NCBI GenBank assembly: GCA_001839685.1
Contig: MLAK01001028.1
Coordinates: 1 to 38,372, forward strand
DNA from: Tritrichomonas foetus
Lineage: Eukaryota; Parabasalia; Tritrichomonadida; Tritrichomonadidae
Length of the DNA: 38,372 bases
Direction of reading: 5' to 3'
Every line of letters begins with the position of its first letter. Positions within the stretch are counted from its first letter, which is position 1. Below are positions 1 to 10,282 of this stretch, piece after piece. The position numbers were made by a program, and so were the translations under genes. Under the pieces are notes generated by a model. It saw only the letters and a list, made by a program, of their open reading frames with translations. It was not told the DNA's origin and made no database searches.

Positions 1-939
1 ATTGATAAAAAAAGCACGTTTATAAAAAGGACTTTTTTCATCAAAAAGTTTCTTATCGTCGATTTGCCATCACTTCACCGGAGTTTATCCTTAATGAATT
101 ATAAATTTAAATTACGACCAAAAGTTAAGTGAGTAATTTCTGACAATTCACCTTTCTAATTGATCAAACTTGGTTGTAACCTTTTTCATGTTTGGTCGTA
201 ATGCAGAAGTATAATAAATAGCTATGTTTTAATAAAACTACGGGTTGTTTCTACTTTTTATCTCACTTTCCACGAATTTTTACTTATCATTCATGTTTGG
301 AGATCCAAATATTTTCTGTTATTGAAATATTTATCCCAAATGCACGAAATACAGCTGTTGAGAATAGAAAATCTTGTGAAACTTCACATCAAATTAAAAA
401 TGATTGATGCATGAAAACAATCTTTACTTTGTCATCGAGAAATTCTTCAAAAAGAATGGAATCTAATCACTATAATAATGAAAAGACTAGTGTGAATAGT
501 GCTAGAGATAATTTTTTCTAATAAAAAATTGTTCATTTTTTAGTAATCACATGTACAGCGACTAAAATGAAATTGAATGGATACTTACAATATGCATATG
601 AATAAAAACATATTTGGTCTAACATATGTCTAAGCAGTTTTGTGGTCTGTATGTAATATTTCAAAAATACAACATATTGGTATTTAATAGAGAAATATAA
701 TCTATTAAGACATTCATGATAATGCTGAACCAAAAATTAGGCTTTATATTTTTACTCGCTTTCATCAAAATTTTGTCACAAATTATTTTTTGATGTGCCA
801 ATCTATCTTGTTATCATTTATTTTTGTTGTATACGAACTTGAATGCAAATCTGGGCAGAAAAGTCAAACACTTAACAGAAAATGTGATATCTCAATTCAA
901 TGAAAATCATACGTTAATAAAAATTGCAAGCCCAGGTTG
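1..939. other. Intergenic region left of the kinase gene
   Basis: No gene recognised. An initiator-like TCACTTCACC sits at 70-79, followed at 94 by an ATG with only 12 codons before TGA, possibly the remnant of a lost gene. ATTACGACCAAA (111-122) is the inverse of TTTGGTCGTAAT at 191-202. The right copy belongs to a longer match with 10752-10782. Open frames near 533-733 start at TTG, have no recognisable content and were not called. Confidence 0.6.
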
Positions 940-945
940 TCACTT
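940..945 (+). promoter_or_regulatory. Initiator (Inr) of the CAMK-type kinase gene
   Basis: TCACTT fits the trichomonad initiator TCA-Py-(T/A), transcription starting at the A. It lies 32 nt before the ATG at 972, so an upstream in-frame extension beginning with TTG at 924 would not be transcribed. This site decides the start of the gene. Confidence 0.55.
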
Positions 946-971
946 TTACTATTTTTTGTAATATCGATCGC

Positions 972-2432
972 ATGTCACGCAGAAAGGCCCCAATTACGAA
1001 CACTGACGATATTTTTGCTGCTGCCGCAATCAATCCACGAAGTGCATCAGATACAAGGGTCACTGAAGTTCGAAATCAAGTCGAAGAAGAAGAAGATGTC
1101 GAAGATGAGCCAGTCTCCCAAACGATGAAGCACCCAATTCCAAAAAAGATTGGGCCTTATGAGATTCGTGGTACAGTTGGAGAAGGTGCATTCAGTGTCG
1201 TTAAACTTGCCTATTCGCCAGAAATGAAACAATATTTTGCATGCAAAGTAATCGAGCGTATTCGACTTAAGCATAACGATTTGGAACACCGATTTGAATG
1301 TGAAATTCGAGTCCATCAACAAATGCACCATCCCGGAATTGTCAACCTCATCGATATTTTAGAAGATGAACATTTTTACTACGTCTTTCTCGAATTCTGT
1401 CCAGGAGGTGAACTGTTTCAACATATCGTCGATTCCGGCCGTCTCCAAGAAGATCAGGCCAAACCAATCATGAAGCAGATCCTCGAGTCCGTTCACTATA
1501 TCCATCAAATGGGGGTCTCCCACAGAGATATGAAGCCCGAAAATCTACTTCTCGACCAAGTCGGTCATACAAAAATATCAGATTTCGGCCTATCCAGATT
1601 TCTCGATAAAAACGGGCTTGCGTCAACTCCATGTGGATCCCCGTGCTATGCTTCACCTGAATGTATCAGCGGCGCTCCTTATAATGGTCGGACATCAGAT
1701 TGTTGGTCATGCGGAGTAATTCTGTACGCGATGGTGACTGGACAACTGCCATGGACTAAAAGGAACCAAGCTCAACTTTTTGAGCAGATTAAAAGAGGTG
1801 AATATACAATTCCCAACTATTTATCTCACACTTGTCGAGACTTCATTTCATCACTGATGTGTGTTGATTACAAGAAACGTCTCACAACTACTCAGGCCCT
1901 GAATCACCCCTTCTTGGCCGGAGTCACTGTTCCTCTCTTCAATATGCTAAACACATCAAATGCTATTGTATCATTGAAAAAGGTTGATGCCTTCTTCGGT
2001 GTGAAAGATGAAGAGATTGAATACAATCTCGTTGAGAGAAATAAAACGAGTGCTCTAATCGACTTCGAAAAGGTTGTTAGAGAAATCCGTGGTCCAAAAG
2101 TGAGACAAGCAATTTCACCTCCTTCAAAGAAACGAGTTGGTGGAAAATCCGGGCGTTCAATTCTATCAAAGGGAAGTTCAGCTACAGAGAAAACAGAGTC
2201 TTCTCATGAAACTTCAAAAACGAGCCTTACTTCAACTTTAACTTTGAAGTCGGCGAGGAGGATTCCCCCCGGGAACCCAGAAAGCTCGCGCACCCCAATC
2301 AGGTCGCGGCCAACAAGAAGCAGTGCAGCAACGAAAAGTTCAAAGGCCACTGCACAGCCTGTAGCACCATCTCCTGCATCAAAAGCAAGAACACTCAAAA
2401 CTCGAACAACAAAACCATCACCAAAGCATTAA
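972..2432 (+). CDS. CAMK-type serine/threonine protein kinase
   Basis: A 486-residue protein with one complete kinase domain at about 63-318. Visible motifs are the glycine-rich loop GEGAFSVV (70-77), ATP-binding Lys92, HRDMKPEN with catalytic Asp186, DFG at 204-206, and an activation segment with CGSPCYASPE (221-230). All catalytic residues are present, so it should be active. The motifs resemble the CAMK/SNF1-like group, but no calmodulin-binding site, UBA or FHA domain is clear. Residues 1-60 are acidic and disordered. After about 380 the tail is Ser/Thr/Lys/Arg-rich, possibly a localisation or autoregulatory region. ATG 972 is chosen because a good initiator lies 32 nt upstream and the only longer start is TTG. 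The gene converges on the PG-rich repeat gene. Specific substrate unknown. Confidence 0.9.
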   Translation: MSRRKAPITNTDDIFAAAAINPRSASDTRVTEVRNQVEEEEDVEDEPVSQTMKHPIPKKIGPYEIRGTVGEGAFSVVKLAYSPEMKQYFACKVIERIRLKHNDLEHRFECEIRVHQQMHHPGIVNLIDILEDEHFYYVFLEFCPGGELFQHIVDSGRLQEDQAKPIMKQILESVHYIHQMGVSHRDMKPENLLLDQVGHTKISDFGLSRFLDKNGLASTPCGSPCYASPECISGAPYNGRTSDCWSCGVILYAMVTGQLPWTKRNQAQLFEQIKRGEYTIPNYLSHTCRDFISSLMCVDYKKRLTTTQALNHPFLAGVTVPLFNMLNTSNAIVSLKKVDAFFGVKDEEIEYNLVERNKTSALIDFEKVVREIRGPKVRQAISPPSKKRVGGKSGRSILSKGSSATEKTESSHETSKTSLTSTLTLKSARRIPPGNPESSRTPIRSRPTRSSAATKSSKATAQPVAPSPASKARTLKTRTTKPSPKH

Positions 2433-2604
2433 TGTATGTAAAATCCAGATTGTTAGACAATCTTTTTTTTCATCTCATTTTCATTATTTCATCTTTCACA
2501 TTTTTTCCTTTATTTCATTAACAGATTCAAAGAATGAGTGTTTTAATTTGCAAAAATCAAAATAATATTTATTCAAACCATAAACAGTTTCATTTCGGTG
2601 TTTT

Positions 2605-3849
2605 TCACCCATAAGCACAAGAAAGAGTTGGTCTTCCACCAAAGGAATAACGAGGTCCGCGGTTGGTCGAACCTAAGTTTACGTACTCTCCTGTTTTGTC
2701 GCGCTTTTCTTCATATTTGGCACCCTTCATTGTAAATCTCGGAGCCCTTGATTTGATAGCATTTATGTCATATCCGTATTCTGCCGGCCCTGGTGAAGCT
2801 GTTTGATGATCGAGCGATCGGGACCTTGGTCCATGGAATGTTGACTTTCTTGCTGATCCCAAGTCTTTGTCTGTCTTTGGCCGATAGGCCCCTGGTCCAG
2901 GTGTTGATTCACCCTCCTTAGTTGGCAGTCTTCTTCCGATTCCAACTTTTCGTGAATCCTTTCCGAACGCTGGCGGAACGTAGTCCACGCCTGGTGTTGT
3001 TTCGCCTGACTGGTAGTACCTGCTACGCATTGAATAGCGTGGTGTTTCAGATTGTGGCTTGATTACCCGATAAGGCGCCTGGTTTACCTCTGTGCTTGTG
3101 TTCTGACGGCCGTGCATGTAAATCCTTGGAACATTGGCAAGGGTTGGTCGCTGCGTTTCATATTCGGCTGGTCCTGGGCCAACAGTGACGTGATTGTCTG
3201 TCAATCTGACACCTATATTTCCTTTTGAGCGGTTTGGTCCAAATTGTGGCACTTTATATGCGCCTGGACCAGGTCCCGTTTCTTTCTGACTTTCTTGATA
3301 GCGATGGCCGATTACAATTCGAGGATTATTTTTTTTGGTCGGAGGCATTTGTGGCTCGTAGTTGGCTGGACCAGGGGAAGCGTCCATTACTGGCTGTCCA
3401 CGTTCGCGTGGTCCATGAAAAGTTGATTTTCTGGCATTGCTTCCGATTGAATATCGATCCTGATATTGCCCAGGGCCAGGTGTGACTTCCTGTGGCTTGT
3501 CGTTAGTTTTAATGTGAACAGAGGCGGCGCGCGCGTCCGAGCCGAATGCCGGTGGAACGTAATCAGGCGAAGGTCCGTCTGGAATGTGATCTTCCGGTCG
3601 TCCTTTAAAAGTGAACTTTTTGCCATTGCCAATTGTCGATCCGATATCTCGATATGGTGCTGTATTAACGTCGACATGTTCCTTTGTTCTGCCTTTAAGG
3701 TATGTCTTGGGAACATGAGCTAATGGGTCGGGACGTGTCGATACAGCGGCCGGACCTGGATTTAAATTGGCGCCTGAGGAAGTAACTAAGAATGGAATAG
3801 GTTCGGGAGGTGCGGTTGGTGGGAGTGGTGCAAAAAACTCGCTCGTCAT
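2605..3849 (-). CDS. Sperm-tail PG-rich repeat (SHIPPO-type) protein
   Basis: A 414-residue basic, Pro/Gly-rich protein. At least six clear PGP-G/A-x-Y type units are spread along it (TPGPGQY, SPGPANY, GPGPGAY, GPGPAEY, TPGPGAY, SPGPAEY), plus looser ones such as TPGVDYVPPAF. Between them recur (R/K)STFHGPR and YxxGxRxP-like blocks. This is the pattern of ODF3/SHIPPO and STPG proteins, many of which bind microtubules of sperm tails, basal bodies and axonemes. A role in the flagellar or cytoskeletal microtubules is inferred. There is no signal peptide or membrane segment. The ATG at 3849 is the first in frame. The next gene on the same strand encodes the axonemal protein CCDC40, an apt neighbour, though each seems separately transcribed across a 415-bp gap. 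Confidence 0.85.
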   Translation of the reverse strand: MTSEFFAPLPPTAPPEPIPFLVTSSGANLNPGPAAVSTRPDPLAHVPKTYLKGRTKEHVDVNTAPYRDIGSTIGNGKKFTFKGRPEDHIPDGPSPDYVPPAFGSDARAASVHIKTNDKPQEVTPGPGQYQDRYSIGSNARKSTFHGPRERGQPVMDASPGPANYEPQMPPTKKNNPRIVIGHRYQESQKETGPGPGAYKVPQFGPNRSKGNIGVRLTDNHVTVGPGPAEYETQRPTLANVPRIYMHGRQNTSTEVNQAPYRVIKPQSETPRYSMRSRYYQSGETTPGVDYVPPAFGKDSRKVGIGRRLPTKEGESTPGPGAYRPKTDKDLGSARKSTFHGPRSRSLDHQTASPGPAEYGYDINAIKSRAPRFTMKGAKYEEKRDKTGEYVNLGSTNRGPRYSFGGRPTLSCAYG

Positions 3850-4264
3850 GAGAATTCTAAAATCTTAACGTGTATATTTTTGTCACTTTTTGAATATTTT
3901 AAAAATAAAATGACGTTAGAAGAAAAATTACGTTATGGCATTTTTTTAATTAGGAGAAAACAGACTGTCATTTATTGTTAATATTGAAACTGATTTTATA
4001 CGGCATAGAAAAAGTGAAAATATAATGAGGAATGAGAAATATCTATTTTTTCTATCCTCCAATAATTGTTTTATTTTTTCAGTTTAGTAAGAAAGATGTT
4101 ACTTTTCACTTCTTAATATGTAAATGTCTCATCTTGATATATATTTTGTCATCGCACATTTTTTTTAATTAATATTAATAAATATGAATGATCAAAAATT
4201 AGACATGTCAGGATATTTGATTTTAAATTAACACATATTTAAAATATCGAATTCTAGAAGTTAT
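3850..4264. other. Intergenic region between PG-repeat and CCDC40 genes
   Basis: AT-rich, no ORF of note. It carries the promoter of the PG-rich repeat gene and the 3' end of CCDC40. A reverse-strand TCACTTTTTG at about 3880-3889 is a possible initiator for the PG-repeat gene, some 35-40 nt before its ATG. Confidence 0.5.
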
Positions 4265-6952
4265 TTAATCAGACAAAACACGATCTTTGATGAATTGAAT
4301 ATTCTCGCTGAGGTGAGGAAATTCTGTAGAAAGCATCTCCATCAGATTCTGGAGCTGTGTTTCTTGATGTTTCAAATTTTCAAAGGTTTGTTCATAGGCA
4401 TCAGGTGATTTGATGGCAGATTTAACACTTTTCTGTGTGAATAGTCTTTGTTTTGCTTGAAGTTTTTCAAGTCTGGCCTGACTAGAAACCTTTGTTTTCT
4501 CTTCTTCATGCATTTGTTTTTCAACTTCTGCACGATTAACCTTGGTTTCTCTTTCCATGTGCGCAAATTGTTCAATTTCGGTACCAAGTTCTCTTTGGGC
4601 TTCAACATTTTCGCGCATTGAAGCATCATGACGAGAAGCTTCACCAGTAAGACGTTTAATTTCAGTTTGTAAGTTCTTTATAGTATTTGCAATATCTGTT
4701 CTAACACGTCCTTTATTCGATCTATTCTTTACTTGGTTAGTTGTAGCTATGGTTTCTCTTCTATTCAAAGCAAATTCCATTTCTTGAACAATTACGAGTT
4801 GTTGTTTCTTAATTTGTTTCAAACGAAGTTCCATTCTCGATATTTCTTTCTTCATTGTTTTAATTTCTTGTGCGCCATAGTTTGGATCGAGTGCTTCTCT
4901 CATTTCTTTTGCAAGTTGGATCTTCTTTTCCCACATCATAATAGTTTTTTCAGTTTCCATTAAATCTTCAGCAAGATTCTCTCTTTGTGCTGTTAATTCT
5001 TCAATTTGTGATTCAGTTTTAATTGCATCTTCTTCAAGTTTAGCCAAATTTGATAGAATATCTGCTTCAAGATTAATATTTCCTTCAGCAAGGACACCAC
5101 GATTATCAATTGAATCAGATAATTGTTCACCTAATTTACTCATTTCACGTTGATGGTCACGAATTTGAACACTGATTCTTTCTACCTCTTTTTCGGTTGC
5201 TTGAAGTTGATTCCTTATACGATCTCTCTTTCGTGTTAATACAGAAATATGAGCTTGAGTAGTATTATTATTCTTTTCGATTTCTTCACAAGCTTTTTCA
5301 ACTGCAACAAGTTCCATTTGCTTCTTTAACCATGTTTGTTGGCTTTCCATTGCAGCTTCATCACTTTGTTGAATTTTTTGTTGAAGTTGGCGAATATAAC
5401 GTTCAAGTGGACCATATTCTTCACCATTTTGCTCACTTTTAAGTGCATCATATTGTCTATTTAATTTATCGACTTCTGATTGCCTTTTTTCGATATCAAC
5501 ATTATTTTTTCGAATTTGAGCTTCATATTGGCTAATTACGGCATCTTTCTTTTTAAGTTCTTCAACAATTTCATCTAAACCACGTTTTAATTTATCTGTT
5601 TGTGCGGAAATATTTAACTTATCAATTTTTAGTCTAACTAACTCATTTTCATGCTTTATAATTTCTCGGTCTTTTTCAGTCACTTTTTCACGAATTTGTT
5701 CGACTAAATGTTGAGCGAAAACTGTATCTCTTTTCAGGTTGGTTTGTTCAGTAACATGAGTGATTATTTTATCTTCTATTTCATGAATTTGATTGCTGAT
5801 TTCATTTGAACCTTTAATTGATTGATCGAAAGCTTTTTTATAATTATTTCTTTGTACTAATAAATTAGCGACGACTAATTCTTTTTCATGAACCATTTTA
5901 TATAAATCATCGAGTTGATTTTGTAACTTTTGTCTTTCAGCTGTTGATTCAGCAATTTTGCCATCGAGAAATTGAATTCGATTTTGAATTTTATTTAACA
6001 TGAGTGTGTTTTGTTCTGTAACTTCTTGTTGTTTTTGGATTTGTTTCTTTAAACCATCTTCTTCGTTTTGAGCTGCATAAATTTCTTCTTCTTGTTTAGC
6101 GGTTGCTTTTTCGATTTCTTGTAAAGTAATTGACCTTTGTTTTACACTTAATAAAGCTGAATTCCAATCTTGAATTAAATGATTTCTTTCAAAGTTAATT
6201 TTTTCCATTTCAAGAGTTGCTTGAAGAAGAGCATCTCTGGCGGTTTTCGTTTCTCCACGTTGTGCTAAAATTTGTGTCTCAATAATTCCGAGTTGAGAAG
6301 TCACGTCCTGAATCTGATTTGTTAATCTGTCAATATAAAGATCTTGCTCTTGCTTAGCAACTTCAGTTTCTGTCGCGGATTGTTCTGATTTATATGTTTC
6401 ACGTTGTGCTACTTGTTTTTGATTGATGATTTCTTGATTTTTCTGCTCGAGAATAATAACGGTCTGATTTAGTTTGTCTAATTCCGTTCTTTGTGCTTCG
6501 TATTCTTTTGTCCTTTGTGCGAGTTCAGCTTGGCATTGGTTTAAAATTTCTCTTTCTTCTTTTAGACATTTTTCTTGTTCGATTCTTGAAGCTTCTGCAA
6601 TCTCGCGAGCTGTGTTTGCATCGGTTAATCGTTGATGAAGTTTGGCGAGTTGTTGTTGAATTGTATATAGTTCGACACCAACAGCTTCACGATCATTGCT
6701 TAATTTACTTTTAAGTGCTGTCTTCTCGCGAATTTGGACGTCGAGATCGTCTGATTGTTGATTGAGCTGCCTTTTGATGTCATCATTTAATTTCTTAAAA
6801 AGAGGATGATCAGATGGAATATGTTCATTTCCTTCATCTTCCAACATCTCTTCGTCGTCTTCCTCAATTTCGTTTTCAAATGGAAGTGGACCAACATCCT
6901 CCTCCTCTTCATCTCCTTCAGGTGGCTGATTAGTATTTTCGTTGTCGCTCAT
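4265..6952 (-). CDS. CCDC40: CCDC40 (FAP172) homologue, axonemal ruler coiled-coil protein
   Basis: An 895-residue protein that is almost entirely coiled coil after an acidic N-terminus (residues 1-45, rich in Glu/Asp). CCDC40 hallmarks are visible in order: SDHPLFKK followed by REKTALKSKL and VGVELYTIQQQLAKL near the N-terminus, QDLYIDRLT in the first third, and WEKKIQLAKEMR plus FALNRRETI in the last third. In other flagellates CCDC40 pairs with CCDC39 as the 96-nm molecular ruler on outer doublets that positions radial spokes, inner arm dyneins and the nexin-dynein regulatory complex. Function is inferred from this homology. No CCDC39 gene is in the window. The start at 6952 (MSDNEN) is preferred. 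The frame stays open to 7111, but that extension is hydrophobic and Cys-containing, begins at a weak ATG and lacks family similarity. Confidence 0.9.
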   Translation of the reverse strand: MSDNENTNQPPEGDEEEEDVGPLPFENEIEEDDEEMLEDEGNEHIPSDHPLFKKLNDDIKRQLNQQSDDLDVQIREKTALKSKLSNDREAVGVELYTIQQQLAKLHQRLTDANTAREIAEASRIEQEKCLKEEREILNQCQAELAQRTKEYEAQRTELDKLNQTVIILEQKNQEIINQKQVAQRETYKSEQSATETEVAKQEQDLYIDRLTNQIQDVTSQLGIIETQILAQRGETKTARDALLQATLEMEKINFERNHLIQDWNSALLSVKQRSITLQEIEKATAKQEEEIYAAQNEEDGLKKQIQKQQEVTEQNTLMLNKIQNRIQFLDGKIAESTAERQKLQNQLDDLYKMVHEKELVVANLLVQRNNYKKAFDQSIKGSNEISNQIHEIEDKIITHVTEQTNLKRDTVFAQHLVEQIREKVTEKDREIIKHENELVRLKIDKLNISAQTDKLKRGLDEIVEELKKKDAVISQYEAQIRKNNVDIEKRQSEVDKLNRQYDALKSEQNGEEYGPLERYIRQLQQKIQQSDEAAMESQQTWLKKQMELVAVEKACEEIEKNNNTTQAHISVLTRKRDRIRNQLQATEKEVERISVQIRDHQREMSKLGEQLSDSIDNRGVLAEGNINLEADILSNLAKLEEDAIKTESQIEELTAQRENLAEDLMETEKTIMMWEKKIQLAKEMREALDPNYGAQEIKTMKKEISRMELRLKQIKKQQLVIVQEMEFALNRRETIATTNQVKNRSNKGRVRTDIANTIKNLQTEIKRLTGEASRHDASMRENVEAQRELGTEIEQFAHMERETKVNRAEVEKQMHEEEKTKVSSQARLEKLQAKQRLFTQKSVKSAIKSPDAYEQTFENLKHQETQLQNLMEMLSTEFPHLSENIQFIKDRVLSD

Positions 6953-7880
6953 TTGATGGGATGAAATTATAACGGATATTATGTTCAGGATAGAATAACC
7001 GCCAAAAAAAGTTCGTTTATAGAGAAAGTTTTGGAGACAACATATTACTCGATCACAAAAGCTACATGATCCTGAATAATTTGTAAGTATTATCGAAGCC
7101 ATGAAAACCAAAAGAAAAATTTTGTTTGAGATTTAATTTTTTTAGAACGAAAGTCACCAAATGAAAATATTCATTTTTTAAATTTGATTACTAAATAAAA
7201 TAATATATCATATCTCAATTTATTGCTTCATTTTATATGGAAACTTATGGAGAAAAACGTATTTTAAAAATTTATTTTTCTGCGAATTTCGATCAAAATC
7301 ATTCAATTTTTAAATACATAAAATTATTTATATAGAATGATAATATCTCAAATTTCAAACAACAAAAATGTGAATAAAAATAGTATCAATAACTACATTA
7401 TTCATTTGTTATATATTTAAAATTGGTAATTATAGAGTTTCAAGGATTTGGTAAAAAAAACTTTTAAAGATTTTGTGATATTATATGGTCGTTAAATTCG
7501 GTTAATAGAGATGACCGTTTATATGAATTGATTTCTATTCAGTTTAAGCTAAGTAAACACTTTCATAAAATATTTACTCTTGTTATTAAAAATGCATTAG
7601 TTATAATTTTCTTCCTAAAACAAATCTAAATTGATTGATGGAGACCGTTTATTAATTAAATCATAATAGCCAAATAGGAAAAAACAAAAAAGAATTGGTA
7701 ATTTAAAATTGGCTCATATTTGGTGATAGTAATCTCCTAGTATAATTATGCCTATATTCTAAATATCTAAGCGAAACTCAATGGTCGACTTTGACATTCG
7801 TTCTGCCTTTCGGCGACACGAGAATAAGATAAAAAAAAGTTGTGATTTCAATAGGAGAGAGTTTTATTAGATCAAAAAAA
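6953..7880. other. Long intergenic region upstream of CCDC40
   Basis: No gene recognised in 928 bp. Reverse-strand AACTTTTTTTGG near 7002-7013 resembles AACTTTTTGG upstream of GAPDH and may be a core promoter element of CCDC40. TAAACGGTC-type motifs occur on the minus strand at 7511-7523 and 7641-7653, and TATGGTCGTTAAA at about 7482-7494. The right end holds the 3' end of the mutase-like gene. Confidence 0.5.
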
Positions 7881-8609
7881 TTATGCACCATATTTCCATG
7901 TTGATCCGGTGTAGTAGCTGAATTCACGGAAGAGCTGGCATATTGGGAGAACGCCCATTCCGTTGTGTTCTTCAATTTCTCTTTCATTGAAGAAACTGAC
8001 TTTGTCGACTCTTGTGAGTTGCTGTGATGCTGATATGAAGAGCATTGGATGATCAACAGACAAGGTGTCAACAACGCTTGGTCCGATAACCCTCCACGAT
8101 GGATCAACAACTGGAGGAACTTGGAACTTGGGAATGATAGAACCAGGCCCATAACCACATATTGTGCAAATAGCATGATTTGTTGAGTCAATAAGTGGAA
8201 GAAGAAGATTGACGATTTCATTTAATATATTGAGGTTGTTTAACTCTACAACAATAACTCCGTGAGAATCGAAATCAACTTGAATCAAATCGAAAATTTC
8301 TTTTGGCGATTTTCCTGTAATCGATCGAACATCTCCAAAGCCGCTATATGTTGATTTATCTTTTAATACGGAGAGTTTCATTGGGCCTAATTCTTGGGAT
8401 AAACTCTCAGAAGAATAATAATGCACGCCGATAAGTTGTGAGAGTGTATCTTTGCTGTCTGTAAAAGTCGATAAAAATCCTGACTGGCCACGAAGCGCTA
8501 ATTTGTCGAGAGCCTGATATTGTCCTTTGGAAATCGGAGTTTCACCAAATGCGTTGTCTACAACTAAGAGAACTACTTTCTCTATCACATTTCTCCCCGC
8601 TTCAGTCAT
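7881..8609 (-). CDS. Shortened phosphoglycerate-mutase-like (alkaline phosphatase superfamily) protein, probable pseudoenzyme
   Basis: 242 residues. The N-terminus (KVVLLVVDNAFGETP, then ALDKLALRGQSGFLS, residues 11-47) reads like the opening of archaeal/plant-type cofactor-independent phosphoglycerate mutases (VxDGxGD...TPxLDxLAxxGxxGL). TDSKDTLSQLIG (50-61) sits where the family has its SDTAHLSLLG active-site loop. VDFDSHGVIVVELNNLN (111-127) and CTICGYGPG (148-156) sit where the family has DxAGH and TGDHST. The DH metal ligands appear replaced and the large middle domain is missing, since family members are about 400 residues. I infer a non-catalytic relative. The C-terminus ends in WKYGA. 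It could also be an unrelated alpha/beta protein. This placement is from memory of family motifs, not a search. Confidence 0.5.
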   Translation of the reverse strand: MTEAGRNVIEKVVLLVVDNAFGETPISKGQYQALDKLALRGQSGFLSTFTDSKDTLSQLIGVHYYSSESLSQELGPMKLSVLKDKSTYSGFGDVRSITGKSPKEIFDLIQVDFDSHGVIVVELNNLNILNEIVNLLLPLIDSTNHAICTICGYGPGSIIPKFQVPPVVDPSWRVIGPSVVDTLSVDHPMLFISASQQLTRVDKVSFFNEREIEEHNGMGVLPICQLFREFSYYTGSTWKYGA

Positions 8610-9859
8610 TCGAAATAAAAAGAGGTGAAATCAAATTTAAAAGATTAAGTGGCCGAAGATATACAAATTTCTGGGAAATGTCTCAAAAAATTCTGTGTGA
8701 TACAAAGCAACGCAGATTCGCAGAAAATGATATCATCAATCTCGAAGAAATCTTTTTTATAGGGATTTAATAATATGATAATGGAAAAAACATCTTTGGA
8801 AAAAGGTTAGACTAATTATCCACCTATTTAAAAGGAATATTTCGAGCCGATCATATCAATGATCACCAATTTTCTTTTTGGAATTGTGTTTTCTTTTGAA
8901 TGTTGAATCTTTGTTTTCTTAGTTTTCTTTCAAACAATTGGAATTCGATTTTAAATATTAACATGAATTTGCATTCATATGCAATTTACTGTTTTCGCAA
9001 AAGTTTCATAGAAATTGCCCAAATCATATAAGAGGGAGTTTTAATGTGATTTCAAGAAGATACTGGAATTATAATAATTTATTATTGAAATATATCCTCG
9101 ATATTCATTTTTGTATGAGCTTTGTCATCGTGGAGTGAAATGTCCAATAAATGTCATACGTGAAATCATCAAATAAGTAAATATTATGTGAATTTTGCTG
9201 GTTCTTTGGGTCAATTCTCCTTGGAGTGGATGCATTGAGTGACCACAGTTCCAGTTCGCTACGATCCATTAGCAATGTTTACATCTATGGTAAAAAAGAT
9301 GCACATTTCATTTCATAATATTGAGTTATTCCATTTAGAATAATAATTAAAAATATCCATATTTAAAATTATCGTTATTTATATAATTTCTAGGGTAGGA
9401 CAAGTTTCGATTTTTTCTTTTACTGAAAATTCGGTATACAGCCAATCCCAGAAATATATTTCCAAAAATTCTAATATTAAATTTGAAATACCTTTGTGTC
9501 ACTTCCTGTGATTTTTATGATGAAATCAATAACAGATATCAACTATTTAGGGTTTTTATTAGCAATTTGTTGAGTATCAAAACTGGCCTTCAAATTTTTA
9601 GCTTTTATACAAAGCAAAGGTATCAAACTATAAAATCACCAACGTGCTTTGTTTGAACCATCTGATCGTCAGAGCTTTGAAGAAATTATTTTTGAAATCC
9701 AATCCAACCAAAAGTGATGACTCAATTTCATTTTTTTCTCCATTATCTTTTCTTTCTTTCTAAAAAATTTACCTTATGTATTCGATTTCATAACATTCTC
9801 TATAAGAAGCAATAATATACAAATGACAGGTAAATAACAATATGAACAAAAAAGGGCTT
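8610..9859. other. Intergenic region with possible coding remnants
   Basis: No intact gene. A short open stretch on the plus strand ending at TAA 9174-9176 reads like protein (YSFLYELCHRGVK, then PINVIREIIK) but has no credible start and may be a relic. The rest is AT-rich with runs of A or T. The promoter of the mutase-like gene would lie next to 8609, where reverse-strand TTTCACCTC is a weak initiator candidate. Confidence 0.4.
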
Positions 9860-10265
9860 CAATCATTCGAGCTTGAGTTACATTGGATAATGAGTAAAAT
9901 TGAGATGTGAATTGATCAGAGGGATCAATTCTGTTGATATTTCAGAGAATTAAGAAATTGAGATCTGATGCACAATCTGTGATGCTTAGATTTCCATGTG
10001 AATCAATATGATATGTTTCACTTCAAAAACTATGTGAAATTGGTACACTTAATGATAAATCACCACAATCACTGTGATAATGTTATAACATAAGTCGTTA
10101 CATATTTAAAAGAAATGTTGTTATTATTCATGAATGAATCACTTGTTTGAATAGAACCACAATTAACACAACCATCTGTTACTAAAATTCAATGTTCACA
10201 TGGTATACTTATATTTCTTTCACATTCATCTTCAATCACACTATGATTTTCCCCACCTCTTCCTG
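9860..10265. repeat. 406-bp direct repeat, copy 1 (duplicated pseudogene fragment)
   Basis: Identical by eye, without gaps, to 12358-12763 (constant offset 2498). Read on the minus strand it carries the same decayed reading frame as copy 2, including the same in-frame TGA codons, but none of the coding-like sequence that continues past both ends of copy 2. This copy is therefore the derived one. Its right edge abuts a 17-nt palindrome. No target-site duplication is seen. Confidence 0.9.
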
Positions 10266-10282
10266 CTTTGTTTGAAACAAAG
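10266..10282. repeat. 17-nt palindrome at the edge of repeat copy 1
   Basis: CTTTGTTTGAAACAAAG: two 8-nt arms around one G, starting at the base right after the 406-bp repeat ends. Nothing equivalent follows copy 2. It could mark the breakpoint of the duplication or be coincidental in AT-rich DNA. Confidence 0.6.

Noticed and set aside
924..971. N-terminal extension of the kinase
   Set aside because: Begins at TTG and lies across the initiator at 940-945, so it would not be in the mRNA.
6953..7111. 53-codon N-terminal extension of CCDC40
   Set aside because: Hydrophobic and Cys-rich, unlike CCDC40 N-termini, and it covers the likely promoter.
7778..8221. 147-codon minus-strand frame overlapping the mutase-like gene
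   Set aside because: Lies mostly inside the larger gene in another frame, with no domain-like content.
8549..8770. 73-codon plus-strand frame
   Set aside because: Overlaps the start and promoter of the mutase-like gene, with no recognisable motif.
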